Source of the DNA: an uncultured Pseudomonadota bacterium
GTDB lineage: Bacteria > Myxococcota_A > UBA796 > SXON01
Assembly: GCA_903844155.1 (NCBI GenBank)
Contig: CAIMSU010000280.1
Coordinates: 43,089 to 107,088 of the forward strand
DNA: 64,000 nucleotides
Direction of reading: 5' to 3'
Shown: in pieces, positions 1 to 9,028 of the stretch
Layout of the letters: every line of letters begins with the position of its first letter
Numbering within the stretch: position 1 is the stretch's first letter
The notes under the pieces: generated by a model
What the model was told of the DNA's origin: nothing
Seen by the model: only the letters and a program-made list of their open reading frames with translations
The model's database searches: none
Position numbers and translations under genes: made by a program

Positions 1-78
1 GAGGCTCTCCAAAGAGACCTTCTGACGGGCGTTGTCGGTGAGCGTGAACGTGGGGGCGGGCTGTCCGAGGAGGCTCAT
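1..78 (-). CDS. Peroxiredoxin, N-terminal fragment (runs off the left edge)
   Basis: Only 26 codons are visible, starting at an ATG at 76-78 on the minus strand and reading MSLLGQPAPTFTLTD then NARQKVSLESL. The pattern LGxxAPxFxLxD followed by VSLxxL is the usual amino end of AhpC/TSA-type peroxiredoxins, which reduce peroxides with a peroxidatic cysteine. That cysteine would lie outside the window, so the subfamily (BCP, Tpx or AhpC) cannot be told. It is transcribed divergently from the gene starting at 216. Confidence 0.7.
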   Translation of the reverse strand, partial: MSLLGQPAPTFTLTDNARQKVSLESL

Positions 79-215
79 GGTCGTGGATCCGAGGGGTTGG
101 AGGGAGCCCCCCGACGTGAGGGGCCGCCGAGCTTAGTCGGCCGGCGTCTCAAGCGTCGGGCAAAACAAGGGGGATCCGCTACGGGCGCGCGCAAAAGGGG
201 GCGATAGGTCAACCG

Positions 216-1379
216 ATGCCCACGACATCACCATCGTCGTCCGCCGCGCTCGGCCCCGACTGGGACGCGTGCGCGGGGAGCGACGACCCCTTCGTCTCCC
301 GGGCGTTCTTCGAGGCGCTGTTCGAGAGCGGCTCGGCGACGCCGCAGTCGGGCTGGACTTTTGACCCCGCCACCGTCGCCAGCCCCGGACCGACTGGCCA
401 TATTGTTGGCATTGCTCCGGTCTTTCGCAAGTCACACTCCATGGGCGAGTACGTGTTCGACCACTCCTGGGCGCAGGCCTGGAACGCACGGGCGCCCGCC
501 AACCGGCGGTACTACCCAAAACTGCTCGTCGGCGTCCCCTTCACGCCCGTCCCTGGCCCACGCCTGCTCGTACGCCCGGGCGCCCCCGCCGACACGCGCG
601 ACCGGCTGATCGCGGCGATCGAGGCGGTAGTTCACCGGGACTCGCTCTCGTCGGCCCACGCCAACTTCCTGATCGAGCAGGACCGCGCGGCGTTTGAGCA
701 GCGGGGCTGGATCCTGCGAGCCGGGTACCAGTTCCACTTCACCAACCCGGGCCACGCGAATTTCGAGGCGTTCCTGGCGACGTTGCAGAGCCATCGACGC
801 AAGGACATCCGACGCGAACGTCGACTCGCCCAGGCCAGCGGCCTCGACCTCCGCACGCTCCGGGGGTCGGAGCTGACCGCGGATCACTGGCGCCAATTCC
901 ACACGCTCTACCTCGCGAACTCGGACCGCAAGTGGGGCCAGGCCTACCTCGGCGCGACGTTTTTCCAGCGAATGGCCGCGAAGCTCGGGGATCGGGTCAT
1001 CCTCACCGCCGCGATGGATGGGTCCAACCTGGTCGCCGCCGCCCTGCATCTCCGCGGTATGCACACGTTGTACGGTCGGAATTGGGGAGCGCTGCGCCAG
1101 ATCCCGTTCCTGCATTTTGAGCTCTGCTACTACATGGCCCTCGATCTTGCGTTCGCCGAGGGAATCCCGCGGGTGGAGGCTGGCGCGCAGGGCGAGCACA
1201 AGCTGCAGCGCGGCTACCTGCCGGCGCCAACGTGGAGCGCCCACTACATCGCCGAGCCCCGATTCCGGGCCGCGGTCGCGACGTTCTGCGCGGAGGAGCG
1301 AGCCGCGGTGCTCGCGATGATCGCGGACGTGGACGGGCCATACCGCGAGGCGGCTGGGTTCGAGGGGCCCAGGGAATGA
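216..1379 (+). CDS. COG3146/DUF482 GNAT-fold acyltransferase-like protein
   Basis: 387 residues. It resembles the family often labelled 'peptidogalycan biosynthesis protein' (DUF482, a GNAT-like fold). Visible hallmarks are the early FVSRAFFEALFESGSA segment, the VPFTPVPGPRLLVRP motif near residue 110, and the later ALHLRGMHTLYGRNWG and EAGAQGEHKLQRGYLP blocks. The family is thought to transfer acyl or aminoacyl groups, but its substrate is not established. Start: ATG 216 has no Shine-Dalgarno; a TAGGTC hexamer lies at 205-210, the spacing seen at other putative leaderless genes here. Its stop overlaps the next start (ATGA at 1376-1379), so the two genes are probably translationally coupled. 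Confidence 0.8.
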   Translation: MPTTSPSSSAALGPDWDACAGSDDPFVSRAFFEALFESGSATPQSGWTFDPATVASPGPTGHIVGIAPVFRKSHSMGEYVFDHSWAQAWNARAPANRRYYPKLLVGVPFTPVPGPRLLVRPGAPADTRDRLIAAIEAVVHRDSLSSAHANFLIEQDRAAFEQRGWILRAGYQFHFTNPGHANFEAFLATLQSHRRKDIRRERRLAQASGLDLRTLRGSELTADHWRQFHTLYLANSDRKWGQAYLGATFFQRMAAKLGDRVILTAAMDGSNLVAAALHLRGMHTLYGRNWGALRQIPFLHFELCYYMALDLAFAEGIPRVEAGAQGEHKLQRGYLPAPTWSAHYIAEPRFRAAVATFCAEERAAVLAMIADVDGPYREAAGFEGPRE

Positions 1380-1978
1380 TCCGGTTCGACGCCGTCATTG
1401 TGCTCGGCAAGGAGATGCGACACGACCCCGAACGCGCGCTGCGCGAACTGCGGGCCAGGGCCGCGGCCGCCAGCGCCGTCAGCCGGCACACAGCGGCGAC
1501 GATCGCCACGTTGGAAGCGCGCTTGAAGGGGCAGCACCGCACTGGAAGCGAGGTCGTCGCCGACCTGCTCTCGGAGCTTGGCGCAGACCCGTCGCGCGTG
1601 TATCGGGAGGACCAGACCCGCTCGACCCGCGAGGAGGTGGCTCGTACGCTGGATCTGGCGATTTCCCGGCGATGGACCCGCATCCTCGTCGTCACCGCGC
1701 GCTACCACATCCCGCGCGCGCGTCGCCTGTACGCAGACGAGCTGGCGCGTCTACCAACCGCCCCCACCATCGCCGTCCACTGCCCTGCCGCGCTGCTCCG
1801 CGCCTGCAACCCCACGGAGCGCGCCTGGATCCTCGCCGGCGAACCGGACGCCGCGACCATGCAGCGGGAGTGCCGGGCGGAGCTGGTTCTCTCGACCCTC
1901 GCGCGCGTCTTGCGCCCCCTGCCCTTCCGCCGCGAGGTGGAGGTCTACGCCGGGGCCCGGCTCAGGGGCGCGGGCTGA
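1376..1978 (+). CDS. DUF218 (YdcF/SanA-like) protein
   Basis: 200 residues. The start at 1376 is chosen because it overlaps the upstream stop as ATGA and the protein then begins directly with the family strand MIRFDAVIVLGKEM. The DUF218 core is recognisable: FDAVIVLG at the N-terminus, SxxVADLLSELG in the middle, a REDQTRSTREEVA block and the strand RILVVTARYHIPRARR. YdcF/ElyC/SanA proteins are usually linked to envelope functions, but their biochemical activity is poorly defined. No signal peptide or membrane segment is seen, so this is the soluble type. Coupling with the DUF482 acyltransferase suggests a joint envelope-related role (inference). Confidence 0.7.
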   Translation: MIRFDAVIVLGKEMRHDPERALRELRARAAAASAVSRHTAATIATLEARLKGQHRTGSEVVADLLSELGADPSRVYREDQTRSTREEVARTLDLAISRRWTRILVVTARYHIPRARRLYADELARLPTAPTIAVHCPAALLRACNPTERAWILAGEPDAATMQRECRAELVLSTLARVLRPLPFRREVEVYAGARLRGAG

Positions 1979-2008
1979 CCGGGGGCCAGCGCCGGCATCG
2001 GTGGCGTA

Positions 2009-3667
2009 CTACGCCCGATCCCGCTCGATCGCTCGCGCCGCCTGCACGCCCGACCCAAGCGCCCCGGTGACCCCGTGGCCGGTCCGCGTGTTGGCGCCCG
2101 CGAAGTACAGGCCCGGGATCGGGCTGCGCGCGCCCGGCCGGTTCTGGAGGAATTGCGACGGCGTCGCCGCGAGGCCGTAGCCGCTCCCGGCGCTGGCCCC
2201 GGTGAACCGGCTGTGCGTGACCGGCGTGGCGCTCTCGATGTGAACGATCGCAGCCGTGGACCCCGGGAAAAGCCGCTCCAGCCTGCCGACGAGGTCGGCC
2301 TCGACCGTCGACTTGTGGCGCTGGTAGGCCTCCTGCGCCCGGTAGCGGGGCGTGGCTACATCGCCTGGTATTACGCCCCAAACGTCCGACGCACCGGGCA
2401 CCAGCGCCATCACCTCTACCGTCTCCACGCCCGCCGGGGCGTGCCCGGGTGAATCGGGATCCTTCCGGGTCGCGCTGGTGATGTAGCAGCCGCGCACCGG
2501 CGGCGGGCCCTCGCCCGTGCCCACCCGCGCGAGGCCCTCCGCGTAGAGCGCGTCAAAATCATAGTGGTCGAACTGCCAATAGTTCGTCGCGCCCATCCCG
2601 AGCGACTTCAGGTCGGCCTTGACCGCGAGGCAGGTGAGGAAGATGGCACCCCCCATCTCCCAACCCGCCGCCTGTTCCCGCAACGCCGGAGCGACCGCCT
2701 CGTGCGGCAGCAGCTCGCCGATGGTGCGCTTCAAATCAGCGTTGCTGACGACCACGTCCGCAGCGAGAACGGCGGCAGGCTGCTCGCGCGGGTCATGGGG
2801 GCCACGCCAGTACACCCCCGTCGCCCGTCCCGACTCGACCCGGATGCCGGTGACGGGGTGACGCAGGTGGATTGTGCCGCCTGCGCCCTCGATCACCGCG
2901 GCCAGCCGGTCCGCGATGACCTGCCCACCCCCGCGCGGGTAGTACGCGCCGCCAAGGTAGTGTGCGACCAGTCCGGCGTGCAGCATCAGGCTGACCTTGC
3001 CCGGCGGAAGCCCATAATCCCCGTTCTGCCCCGCGATGACCGCCCGGAGCCTGGGGTCGCGCGTGCAGGTGTCCAGGAACGCGCCGAGGGTCGCGCCCTT
3101 GTTCCACGCGGCGACCCGGGCCCGCGTCGCGGCCTCCCACGCCATGCGCCACCCCTTCGGCGCGTGCGGACGGCCCAGCACCCCGACCTCGCGCACGAGG
3201 CGAATATAGCGGTCAATACCGGACTTCTCGCCCGGAAAGGCGGCGACGAGGCGGTCGCGGTAGAGCTCGATGCTCGCGGGGATGCGAAAGCGCAGGTCCG
3301 GAAAGATGAGCTCGTCAAACCCGTCGGGATCGAGCGGGAGCCACTCCACGTCGACCCCGACCTCCGCGAGCATGGTCGGAATGCGGCCACCGGGCCCGCA
3401 GTCACCGACGTAGTGCAGGCCGATGTCGAAGGTGACGGGCCCACCAACGAAGCCCTCGCCGGCACGCAGGGACCGCCCGAACATCGTGCAGCACCCACCC
3501 GCGACGTAGTGGGCGTCGAGCACAGCGACCTTTCTTCCCGCCCGCGCCAGCCGAGCCGCCGTCATCAGCCCGCCGAGCCCGGCCCCGATGATGGCGACGT
3601 CCACGCGCTCCGGGACCGGGGTGGCGACGCGCGCGCGCGTGGAGGCGGTCGGGAGGGCGACGGACAT
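2009..3667 (-). CDS. Phytoene desaturase/carotenoid isomerase-like FAD oxidoreductase
   Basis: 552 residues. An N-terminal dinucleotide-binding motif, IIGAGLGGLMTAARLARAG with a downstream acidic residue in AVLDAHY, and the C-terminal FAD signature GLYFAGANTRTGHGVTGALG identify the CrtI/carotenoid-isomerase/retinol-saturase-like amine oxidase superfamily. Such enzymes desaturate, saturate or isomerise polyene and isoprenoid chains. The start at 3667 (MSVALPTAS) is preferred over an upstream in-frame start because a TACGAT -10-like hexamer lies 5 nt upstream. The gene is divergent from 3712. A second related flavoprotein lies at 9455-10807 near fatty-acid-type enzymes, so a polyene or unusual-lipid substrate is plausible. 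The specific reaction is unknown. Confidence 0.8.
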   Translation of the reverse strand: MSVALPTASTRARVATPVPERVDVAIIGAGLGGLMTAARLARAGRKVAVLDAHYVAGGCCTMFGRSLRAGEGFVGGPVTFDIGLHYVGDCGPGGRIPTMLAEVGVDVEWLPLDPDGFDELIFPDLRFRIPASIELYRDRLVAAFPGEKSGIDRYIRLVREVGVLGRPHAPKGWRMAWEAATRARVAAWNKGATLGAFLDTCTRDPRLRAVIAGQNGDYGLPPGKVSLMLHAGLVAHYLGGAYYPRGGGQVIADRLAAVIEGAGGTIHLRHPVTGIRVESGRATGVYWRGPHDPREQPAAVLAADVVVSNADLKRTIGELLPHEAVAPALREQAAGWEMGGAIFLTCLAVKADLKSLGMGATNYWQFDHYDFDALYAEGLARVGTGEGPPPVRGCYITSATRKDPDSPGHAPAGVETVEVMALVPGASDVWGVIPGDVATPRYRAQEAYQRHKSTVEADLVGRLERLFPGSTAAIVHIESATPVTHSRFTGASAGSGYGLAATPSQFLQNRPGARSPIPGLYFAGANTRTGHGVTGALGSGVQAARAIERDRA

Positions 3668-3672
3668 CCCGC

Positions 3673-3678
3673 ATCGTA
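3673..3678 (-). promoter_or_regulatory. -10-like hexamer of a putative leaderless start
   Basis: TACGAT on the minus strand, followed by 5 nt and then the ATG at 3667. No Shine-Dalgarno is present. The spacing would put transcription initiation on or next to the start codon. Confidence 0.45.
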
Positions 3679-3700
3679 GCCCGCCGACCCGGCGCCGGGC

Positions 3701-3706
3701 TACTCT
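3701..3706 (+). promoter_or_regulatory. -10-like hexamer of a putative leaderless start
   Basis: TACTCT followed by 5 nt and the ATG at 3712, with no Shine-Dalgarno. No good -35 element is visible at 16-18 nt spacing. Confidence 0.5.
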
Positions 3707-3711
3707 GTCGC

Positions 3712-4308
3712 ATGACCACGCTCCCCCTACAATGCGCCTGTGGCCAGCTTCGTGGCACCCTCGATGCCACCGCACAACCCGGTGCCCGAGCCGACTGCTA
3801 CTGCGACGACTGCCAGGCCTACGCCCGTCACCTTGGCAGCCCCGGGATCACCAACGCGCATGGCGGCACCTCCGTCGTCCAGACCTGGCCCGCGCGCATC
3901 CATCTCACCGAAGGCGTCGATCAACTCGCGCTCGTCCGCCTTTCCGCGAAGGGCTTGCATCGGTGGTACGCCGGCTGTTGCCGCACGCCCGTCGCCAATA
4001 CGACTGGCTCCGCCCGCGCCCCCTTCGCCGGCCTGATCCGCCAGGTCATCGTCACCGAAGAGGACCTCCTGGACGGGCTCTTCGGCCCAGCTCACGGCGT
4101 TCAAGGCCGGTTCGCCCGCGGGGGCTGCCCTCCCGGCGCCGTCCCGTCCGCCACCGTCTCCATCCTGGTCGCCGCGACGGGCATCCTCGCGCGGGGCTGG
4201 TGGGCGGGCGCGCACACCCCGTCGCCGTTCTTCCGGCCGGACGGAACCACGGTCATCCCGGCGCGGGTGCTGACGGTCGAGGAGCGGGCCGCAGCGTACG
4301 CGCGCTGA
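3712..4308 (+). CDS. DUF6151 (GFA-like) zinc-binding protein
   Basis: 198 residues. Two cysteine clusters typical of this GFA-related family are visible: CACGQLRGTL near residue 8 and CYCDDCQAYARHLG near residue 29. A third conserved segment, RWYAGCCRTPVANT, lies near residue 84. The pattern suggests a zinc-binding fold related to glutathione-dependent formaldehyde-activating enzymes; catalytic activity in DUF6151 proteins is not established. The gene is alone, divergent from the flavoprotein at 2009-3667 and convergent (4-nt gap) with the OYE-like gene. It is likely read from a leaderless transcript. Confidence 0.75.
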   Translation: MTTLPLQCACGQLRGTLDATAQPGARADCYCDDCQAYARHLGSPGITNAHGGTSVVQTWPARIHLTEGVDQLALVRLSAKGLHRWYAGCCRTPVANTTGSARAPFAGLIRQVIVTEEDLLDGLFGPAHGVQGRFARGGCPPGAVPSATVSILVAATGILARGWWAGAHTPSPFFRPDGTTVIPARVLTVEERAAAYAR

Positions 4309-4312
4309 GCGG

Positions 4313-5557
4313 TTACGGCGCGTTCATCCCGGTCTTCCACCACAATTTGCACTTCACCGGCAAGTGCGCCCGGTCCAGCGCCTCGCAGGCGTTGGTGTAC
4401 GTGCAGGCGCGGATGGGCTCGGCCAGCCGCCCGCGGGCCTTCTCGGGCCAGTCCGGGTCGGCGAGCAGCCCCCGGGCCATGCCGACGAGGTCGAGATCCC
4501 CGCCTTGCAGCGCGGCTTCGGCGAGGTCGACGGTGTTGATCTTGCCCGCGCCGACAACGGGGGTGGTGAACCCGGCGGCGCGGATGGCGGCCCGGATCGC
4601 ACGCGGGAGGGGGAGGTTGACGCCGTCTGGCGATTCGCGCGTTGGCATGCAGGTGAGGCCGCTGGGGCCGGTGTAGGGGTAGGCCGCAGCGCCGATCTTC
4701 GGGCGTTGGGCGTCCTCAAATCGACCGCCGCGGCTGACGGAGATCACGTCCACACCGGCTTGCGCGAAGGCGACCGCGATGCGTGCAGCCTCGTCGACGG
4801 TCGTGCCGCCGGGAACGTCGTCGCTGCCGAGCATGCGGAGGCCGACGGCGAAGCGCGGGCTGACCGCGGCGCGGACGGCCGAGATCGTCGCCAGCGGCAG
4901 ATGAAGCCGGTTTTCGAAGGATCCGCCGTACAGGTCCGTTCTCCCGTTGGTCGCCGAGAGGAAGCTTGCCAGGGTGTAGGCGTGGGCGTAGTGCAGCTCC
5001 ACGCCGTCGAACCCGGCGGCCTCAGCCCGAACCGCCGCGCGCGCAAAGTACCCAGGAAGCGCCTCGATCTCCGTGACCGTCAGGTCCTCGATCTGCTGCC
5101 GGTACCCGAACGCGTAGTCCCGCCATTCCCGCGCCGTCAGCGTCGCCCGCAGCCGCTCCTCGTCCCAGCCCCCGCAGCCTGGATACTGCGCCTCCAACCT
5201 TGCCAACGCCCGCACCGGGTCCCGCCGCGCGATCTTCAGGAAGTCGATGATCTGCGGCACGATCCGGACCGGACCCGGCGCCACCGCCCGCATCTCCGCC
5301 ACCAACGCCGCCAATGGCGCGATGTACCGGTCGTGCGAGAGCCTCAGCAGCGGCCCGGACGCCACGTCCCGCACGCCCATCGCCTCCAGCACGATCATCC
5401 CGGCGCCACCGCGCGCGTAGCGCACGTAGCGGTCGCGCACGGCGTCCGTCACCTCCCCCGATTCGTTGGACAGCCACGTGACCATCGCCGGCAGCCACAC
5501 ACGGTTCTCGACCGCGATCGGCCCGAGCGCGAGCGGTGAAAAGAGGAGGCCGGACAT
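4313..5557 (-). CDS. NADH:flavin oxidoreductase, Old Yellow Enzyme family
   Basis: 414 residues forming one (beta/alpha)8 FMN-binding domain. Diagnostic motifs are the N-terminal LFSPLALGPIAVENRVWLPAM, the active-site segment HYAHAYTLASFLSATNGRTD followed by YGGSFENR, and the FMN-phosphate region VGAGKINT...DLVGMARGLLADPDW. These enzymes reduce activated C=C bonds with NAD(P)H. The C-terminal cysteines (CTYTNACEAL and VKCKLWW) resemble the remnant of the 4Fe-4S linker found in larger 2,4-dienoyl-CoA reductase-like members, but the second flavin/NAD domain is absent. A TACGTT hexamer sits 6 nt upstream of the ATG. It is divergent from the PaaK-like gene at 5588. Confidence 0.85.
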   Translation of the reverse strand: MSGLLFSPLALGPIAVENRVWLPAMVTWLSNESGEVTDAVRDRYVRYARGGAGMIVLEAMGVRDVASGPLLRLSHDRYIAPLAALVAEMRAVAPGPVRIVPQIIDFLKIARRDPVRALARLEAQYPGCGGWDEERLRATLTAREWRDYAFGYRQQIEDLTVTEIEALPGYFARAAVRAEAAGFDGVELHYAHAYTLASFLSATNGRTDLYGGSFENRLHLPLATISAVRAAVSPRFAVGLRMLGSDDVPGGTTVDEAARIAVAFAQAGVDVISVSRGGRFEDAQRPKIGAAAYPYTGPSGLTCMPTRESPDGVNLPLPRAIRAAIRAAGFTTPVVGAGKINTVDLAEAALQGGDLDLVGMARGLLADPDWPEKARGRLAEPIRACTYTNACEALDRAHLPVKCKLWWKTGMNAP

Positions 5558-5563
5558 CGCCGC

Positions 5564-5569
5564 AACGTA
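5564..5569 (-). promoter_or_regulatory. -10-like hexamer of a putative leaderless start
   Basis: TACGTT on the minus strand, 6 nt before the ATG at 5557. There is no Shine-Dalgarno. On the opposite strand TACCAA at 5577-5582 has the same placement before the ATG at 5588, so this short gap may hold two divergent leaderless promoters. Confidence 0.45.
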
Positions 5570-5587
5570 GTACGGTTACCAAGGCCG

Positions 5588-6904
5588 ATGCTCGCCCACC
5601 TGCTGGCCTGGCGTGACACGACCGAGCGCCTGCGTCGAAACGCCACGCAGACGCGCGGTGATCTTCAGGCCGACCGCCTGACCCGGTTTCGCGCCCTCAT
5701 CATGCACGCCGGCCAGCACTCCAGCTACTACGCCGCGATCCTGCGGGAACGGCACCTCGATCCCGGCACCTGCGTCCCGACCGACTTTCCCGTCCTGACC
5801 AAGCGCCTCGTCCGAGACCACTTGGACGCCATCGCCACCGACCCCCGCATCACCCGCGCCGCACTCGACGCCTTCCTCCGCGATAACCCGGCTCCCGAGG
5901 CCCGTTATCTCGACGAGTACGTCGTGCTGCACTCCTCCGGGACGTCGGGCGAGGTGGGGACGATGGTTTACGCAGGCGTGGACTGGGTGCGGGCGACGGC
6001 CGGCCTCGCCCGAGCCACCAGTGCGGAGGAGCCGCGATTCGCGTTCCACGGCGCGTGCGGGGGTCACTTTGCGGGCGTGTCGTTCGCGCTCGCCGCGCAG
6101 CTCCACCCGTCGCCCCCCGAACTCCTGATCCTCGACGTCCAACGCCCCCTCCACGACGTCGTCAACTCCCTCAACGTCTTCCAGCCCGACATCCTCTCCG
6201 CCTACCCCTCCGGCGCCACCACGCTCGCGGGCGAGGCCGTTGCCGGCCGCCTGCACATCCGGCCGCGCGCCATTCATTGCTCCGGCGAGACGCTCACAAC
6301 CGCGCAGCACGCCACGATCGAGGCTGCTTTTGGATGCCCGTGCCTCAACCTGTACGCCGCCACCGAGACCGGCCTGCTCGGCGCTTCCCGCTCCGGTGAC
6401 CCGGGAATGACGCTGTTTGACGACGACGTCATCATCGAGCCCGCCGGCGACCACCTCCTCGTCACGCCGCTGCACAGCCGCGCGCTCCCGCTCATCCGAT
6501 ACCGGCTGGATGACGAGGTTCGCTGGACCGATCACCGGAGCCCCTACGGCCCCTACCCGGTCGTGGAGCCGCTGGTCGGCCGCTCGGAGTGCGCGCCTCG
6601 ATTCCGCGGGCTCGACGGCGCGCTGCACGCCATAAGCCCGCATGTCATCAACGAGATCCATGTGCCCCGCCTCGCGCGCTTCCAGTTCCGGCAAGTCGAC
6701 GAGCGCAGCTTCCAGTTCGCCGTCTGCCTCGACCGCGACGCCACCGGCGCCACCGTCCTCGCGATCGAGGCCCGCCTGCACGCCATCCTCAGCGCCCAGG
6801 CGCTCGACCACGTCCGCTGCACGGTCACCGTCGTCGCCGACCTGCCTGTCGACCCCACCAGCGGCAAGTTCCGGCTGATCACCCTCGCTCAACCGCTTCC
6901 GTAG
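5588..6904 (+). CDS. PaaK/CapK-like adenylate-forming enzyme
   Basis: 438 residues. The AMP-binding P-loop is HSSGTSGEVGTMVY (around residue 118), the A5-like motif is YAATETG, and RYRLDDEV matches the adenylate-binding region, all as in phenylacetate-CoA ligase-like proteins. The enzyme should activate a carboxylic acid as an acyl-adenylate for transfer to CoA or an acyl carrier protein. The ketoacyl synthase follows 57 nt downstream on the same strand, and an ACP lies at 12014-12307, so supply of a starter acyl group is a reasonable inference. The substrate cannot be predicted from sequence alone. Confidence 0.8.
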   Translation: MLAHLLAWRDTTERLRRNATQTRGDLQADRLTRFRALIMHAGQHSSYYAAILRERHLDPGTCVPTDFPVLTKRLVRDHLDAIATDPRITRAALDAFLRDNPAPEARYLDEYVVLHSSGTSGEVGTMVYAGVDWVRATAGLARATSAEEPRFAFHGACGGHFAGVSFALAAQLHPSPPELLILDVQRPLHDVVNSLNVFQPDILSAYPSGATTLAGEAVAGRLHIRPRAIHCSGETLTTAQHATIEAAFGCPCLNLYAATETGLLGASRSGDPGMTLFDDDVIIEPAGDHLLVTPLHSRALPLIRYRLDDEVRWTDHRSPYGPYPVVEPLVGRSECAPRFRGLDGALHAISPHVINEIHVPRLARFQFRQVDERSFQFAVCLDRDATGATVLAIEARLHAILSAQALDHVRCTVTVVADLPVDPTSGKFRLITLAQPLP

Positions 6905-6961
6905 CGACCAACCCAGCCGCCGCCCGAGGATTCAAGGCACCAAAGTCGTTAGGCCGAACCG

Positions 6962-9028
6962 ATGCCCGTGCCCGCCTGCATCACCGGCGTCGGCATCGTC
7001 TCGGCGCTGGGACGGAGCCTGGCGGCGACGACGGAGGCGCTCGACCGGGCCGTGGTCACAGGAATCCGGCCGATCACGCGCTTTGACACCGCCGCTTTCG
7101 GGGGCCGCGTGGCCGGCGAAGTGACCGGGGAGCTGGCCTCGAGGAGCAGCGCCGACCGCAGCATCGCCTTTGCGGTTCAGGCCGCTGCGGAGGCCTGGCG
7201 CGACGCCGGCCTGCCAACCGGACTCGACGTGCCCGTCGTCGTCGGCAGCAGCGCCGGACCGCACACCTTCGAGGACGCTTCCGACGCGCTTGAGGGGGTG
7301 CTCGCCTCCCGCGCGCGTCACGCCGCGGCCCACGTCGCTCTCCCAGACACCGTCGCTCGCTCGCTCGACCTGACCGGGCCGCGCTTTGCCCCGGCGACCG
7401 CGTGTGCCTCCGGAAACGTCGCCTTTGCCCTCGGGCTTGACCTCATCCGCATGGGCTGGCCGGTCGTGCTCGTGGGTGGCGCCGAGTCCATCTCCCGACG
7501 TCGCCTCGCGGGCTTCTTCGCGCTCGGGGCGCTCGCGAGCGGTCCTTGCGCGCCGTTCAGCACGCCAATCGGCATGACGCTCGGCGAAGGGGCTGCCTTT
7601 CTCGTCCTCGAATCCGCGGCGCACGCCCACGCCCGCAGCGCGCGACCGCGCGGTTGGCTGCTCGGCTACGGGCTCTCCGCAGACGCCTGGCACGCCACAG
7701 CACCGGATCCGCGAGGCGCCGGCATGGCGCGGGCCATGCGCGCCGCGCTCGCGAACTCCAGCTTGAACCCCGAGGATGTCGACGCCTACGCGGCGCACGG
7801 CACCGGCACGGAGGCCAACGACGCCGCGGAATGGCAGTCACTGCAGACGGTCTACGGTGCGCGGATACCTGCGATCTTCGCCGTGAAAGGGGCGCTCGGG
7901 CATGCGTTCGGGGCGAGCGGACCGCAACAGGCGGTGTTCGGGTTGCTGGGGTGGGAGCGTGGCTGGCCGGGCACCGCCGGCTGGGCCGGACCGCGGACAG
8001 ACGGGCCCGACGCGCCGCCGATCGTGGTCGCCGGAGCGACCCCGACCCCGCACAAAAGCACGTTCGTATCGCAGAACGCGGCGTTTGGTGGTGCGAACGC
8101 AAGCGTCGTCTTCGGACGGACCGCCCGAGGGGAAGCCGTCGCCGTCCAACCCGTCTACGTCGAGGCGGTCGGGCGCAGCCATCCCGTCGACGACGTGGCC
8201 GCGCTGCGGAGCGTGCTTCCCCGCGTCGACCCCCGCGGCCTCGACCGCCCGGCGGTGCTGCTCACGCTGGCGATCGGCCGGGCGTCACGGTCGGGGGCTT
8301 TCCCTGTTGGAACCGGCCTGATCACCGGGGTCTCCCGTCGCCCGCTCGCCTCGGGCGACCAGTTTCGCGAGAGCCTCCGCGTCGCCGACGGCGCCCGTGG
8401 GTCGGCCAGCGCGTTCTCGCGCACCGTGATGAACGCGAGCACGGGTGCGGCCGCCCTCGCCCTCGGCCTACGCGGACCGGGTGCAACGCTCGCGGATGGG
8501 CCCGGCGCTGGCCTCCACGCGCTCGCGTGGGCCTGGTGGATGCTGGCGACGCGGCCCGAGATCGAAGCCCTCGTCGCCGCCGCCGTCGACGAACGCTCGC
8601 CCGACGAGGTGCCCGTCGACCCCGACGATCCCGAGGGGCCGCCGCTGGAACGGGCGCACGCGGAGCGCGCCGCCGCCCTGCTGCTCGGGCGTGCCGGAGG
8701 CGTTCGCATCGACGGCGTCGGGTTTTCCGGGCCCGGGGCGCCGGCGGAGGCGCTGGCGAGGGCAGCGGGTGCGGCCCCGTTGGCACGGATCTACGGCACC
8801 GGCGTCGGCCCGACGGGTCGGGCGGTCGAGGCGGCGCTGGCGAACCAGGCCGGATGCGCGCTGATGCCGTTCGTCGGAGCGTTTGGCGAGGCGACCGGCG
8901 CCTTGTCCATCTTCATCGCCGCGATTGAGGCGGGGGAGCCGGGGCGGAGCGCGGTGGTCGCGTGGTCGGCCCGGGCTGGTACGACGGTGGTGGTGTTCAG
9001 CCGTCACCCGGCAGATGGCCCGCCGTAA
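6962..9028 (+). CDS. Beta-ketoacyl synthase fused to a second, cysteine-less KS-like domain
   Basis: 688 residues. Residues 1-385 form a complete KAS II-type condensing enzyme: nucleophile C148 in ATACASGN, H279 in AAHGTGTEAND, K309 and H314 in KGALGHAFGASG, and the C-terminal NAAFGGANAS. Residues about 400-688 look like a second ketoacyl-synthase half (ketoacyl-synt_2 type) in which the segment aligned with the nucleophile reads LADGPGAGLHAL, without cysteine. A KS followed by a non-catalytic KS-like partner recalls KS/chain-length-factor pairs of type II polyketide and aryl-polyene systems, here in one chain (inference). A TAGGCC hexamer lies 6 nt upstream of the ATG, or the gene is read with 5588. 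The 3' end overlaps the convergent dehydratase gene by 32 nt. Confidence 0.82.
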   Translation: MPVPACITGVGIVSALGRSLAATTEALDRAVVTGIRPITRFDTAAFGGRVAGEVTGELASRSSADRSIAFAVQAAAEAWRDAGLPTGLDVPVVVGSSAGPHTFEDASDALEGVLASRARHAAAHVALPDTVARSLDLTGPRFAPATACASGNVAFALGLDLIRMGWPVVLVGGAESISRRRLAGFFALGALASGPCAPFSTPIGMTLGEGAAFLVLESAAHAHARSARPRGWLLGYGLSADAWHATAPDPRGAGMARAMRAALANSSLNPEDVDAYAAHGTGTEANDAAEWQSLQTVYGARIPAIFAVKGALGHAFGASGPQQAVFGLLGWERGWPGTAGWAGPRTDGPDAPPIVVAGATPTPHKSTFVSQNAAFGGANASVVFGRTARGEAVAVQPVYVEAVGRSHPVDDVAALRSVLPRVDPRGLDRPAVLLTLAIGRASRSGAFPVGTGLITGVSRRPLASGDQFRESLRVADGARGSASAFSRTVMNASTGAAALALGLRGPGATLADGPGAGLHALAWAWWMLATRPEIEALVAAAVDERSPDEVPVDPDDPEGPPLERAHAERAAALLLGRAGGVRIDGVGFSGPGAPAEALARAAGAAPLARIYGTGVGPTGRAVEAALANQAGCALMPFVGAFGEATGALSIFIAAIEAGEPGRSAVVAWSARAGTTVVVFSRHPADGPP

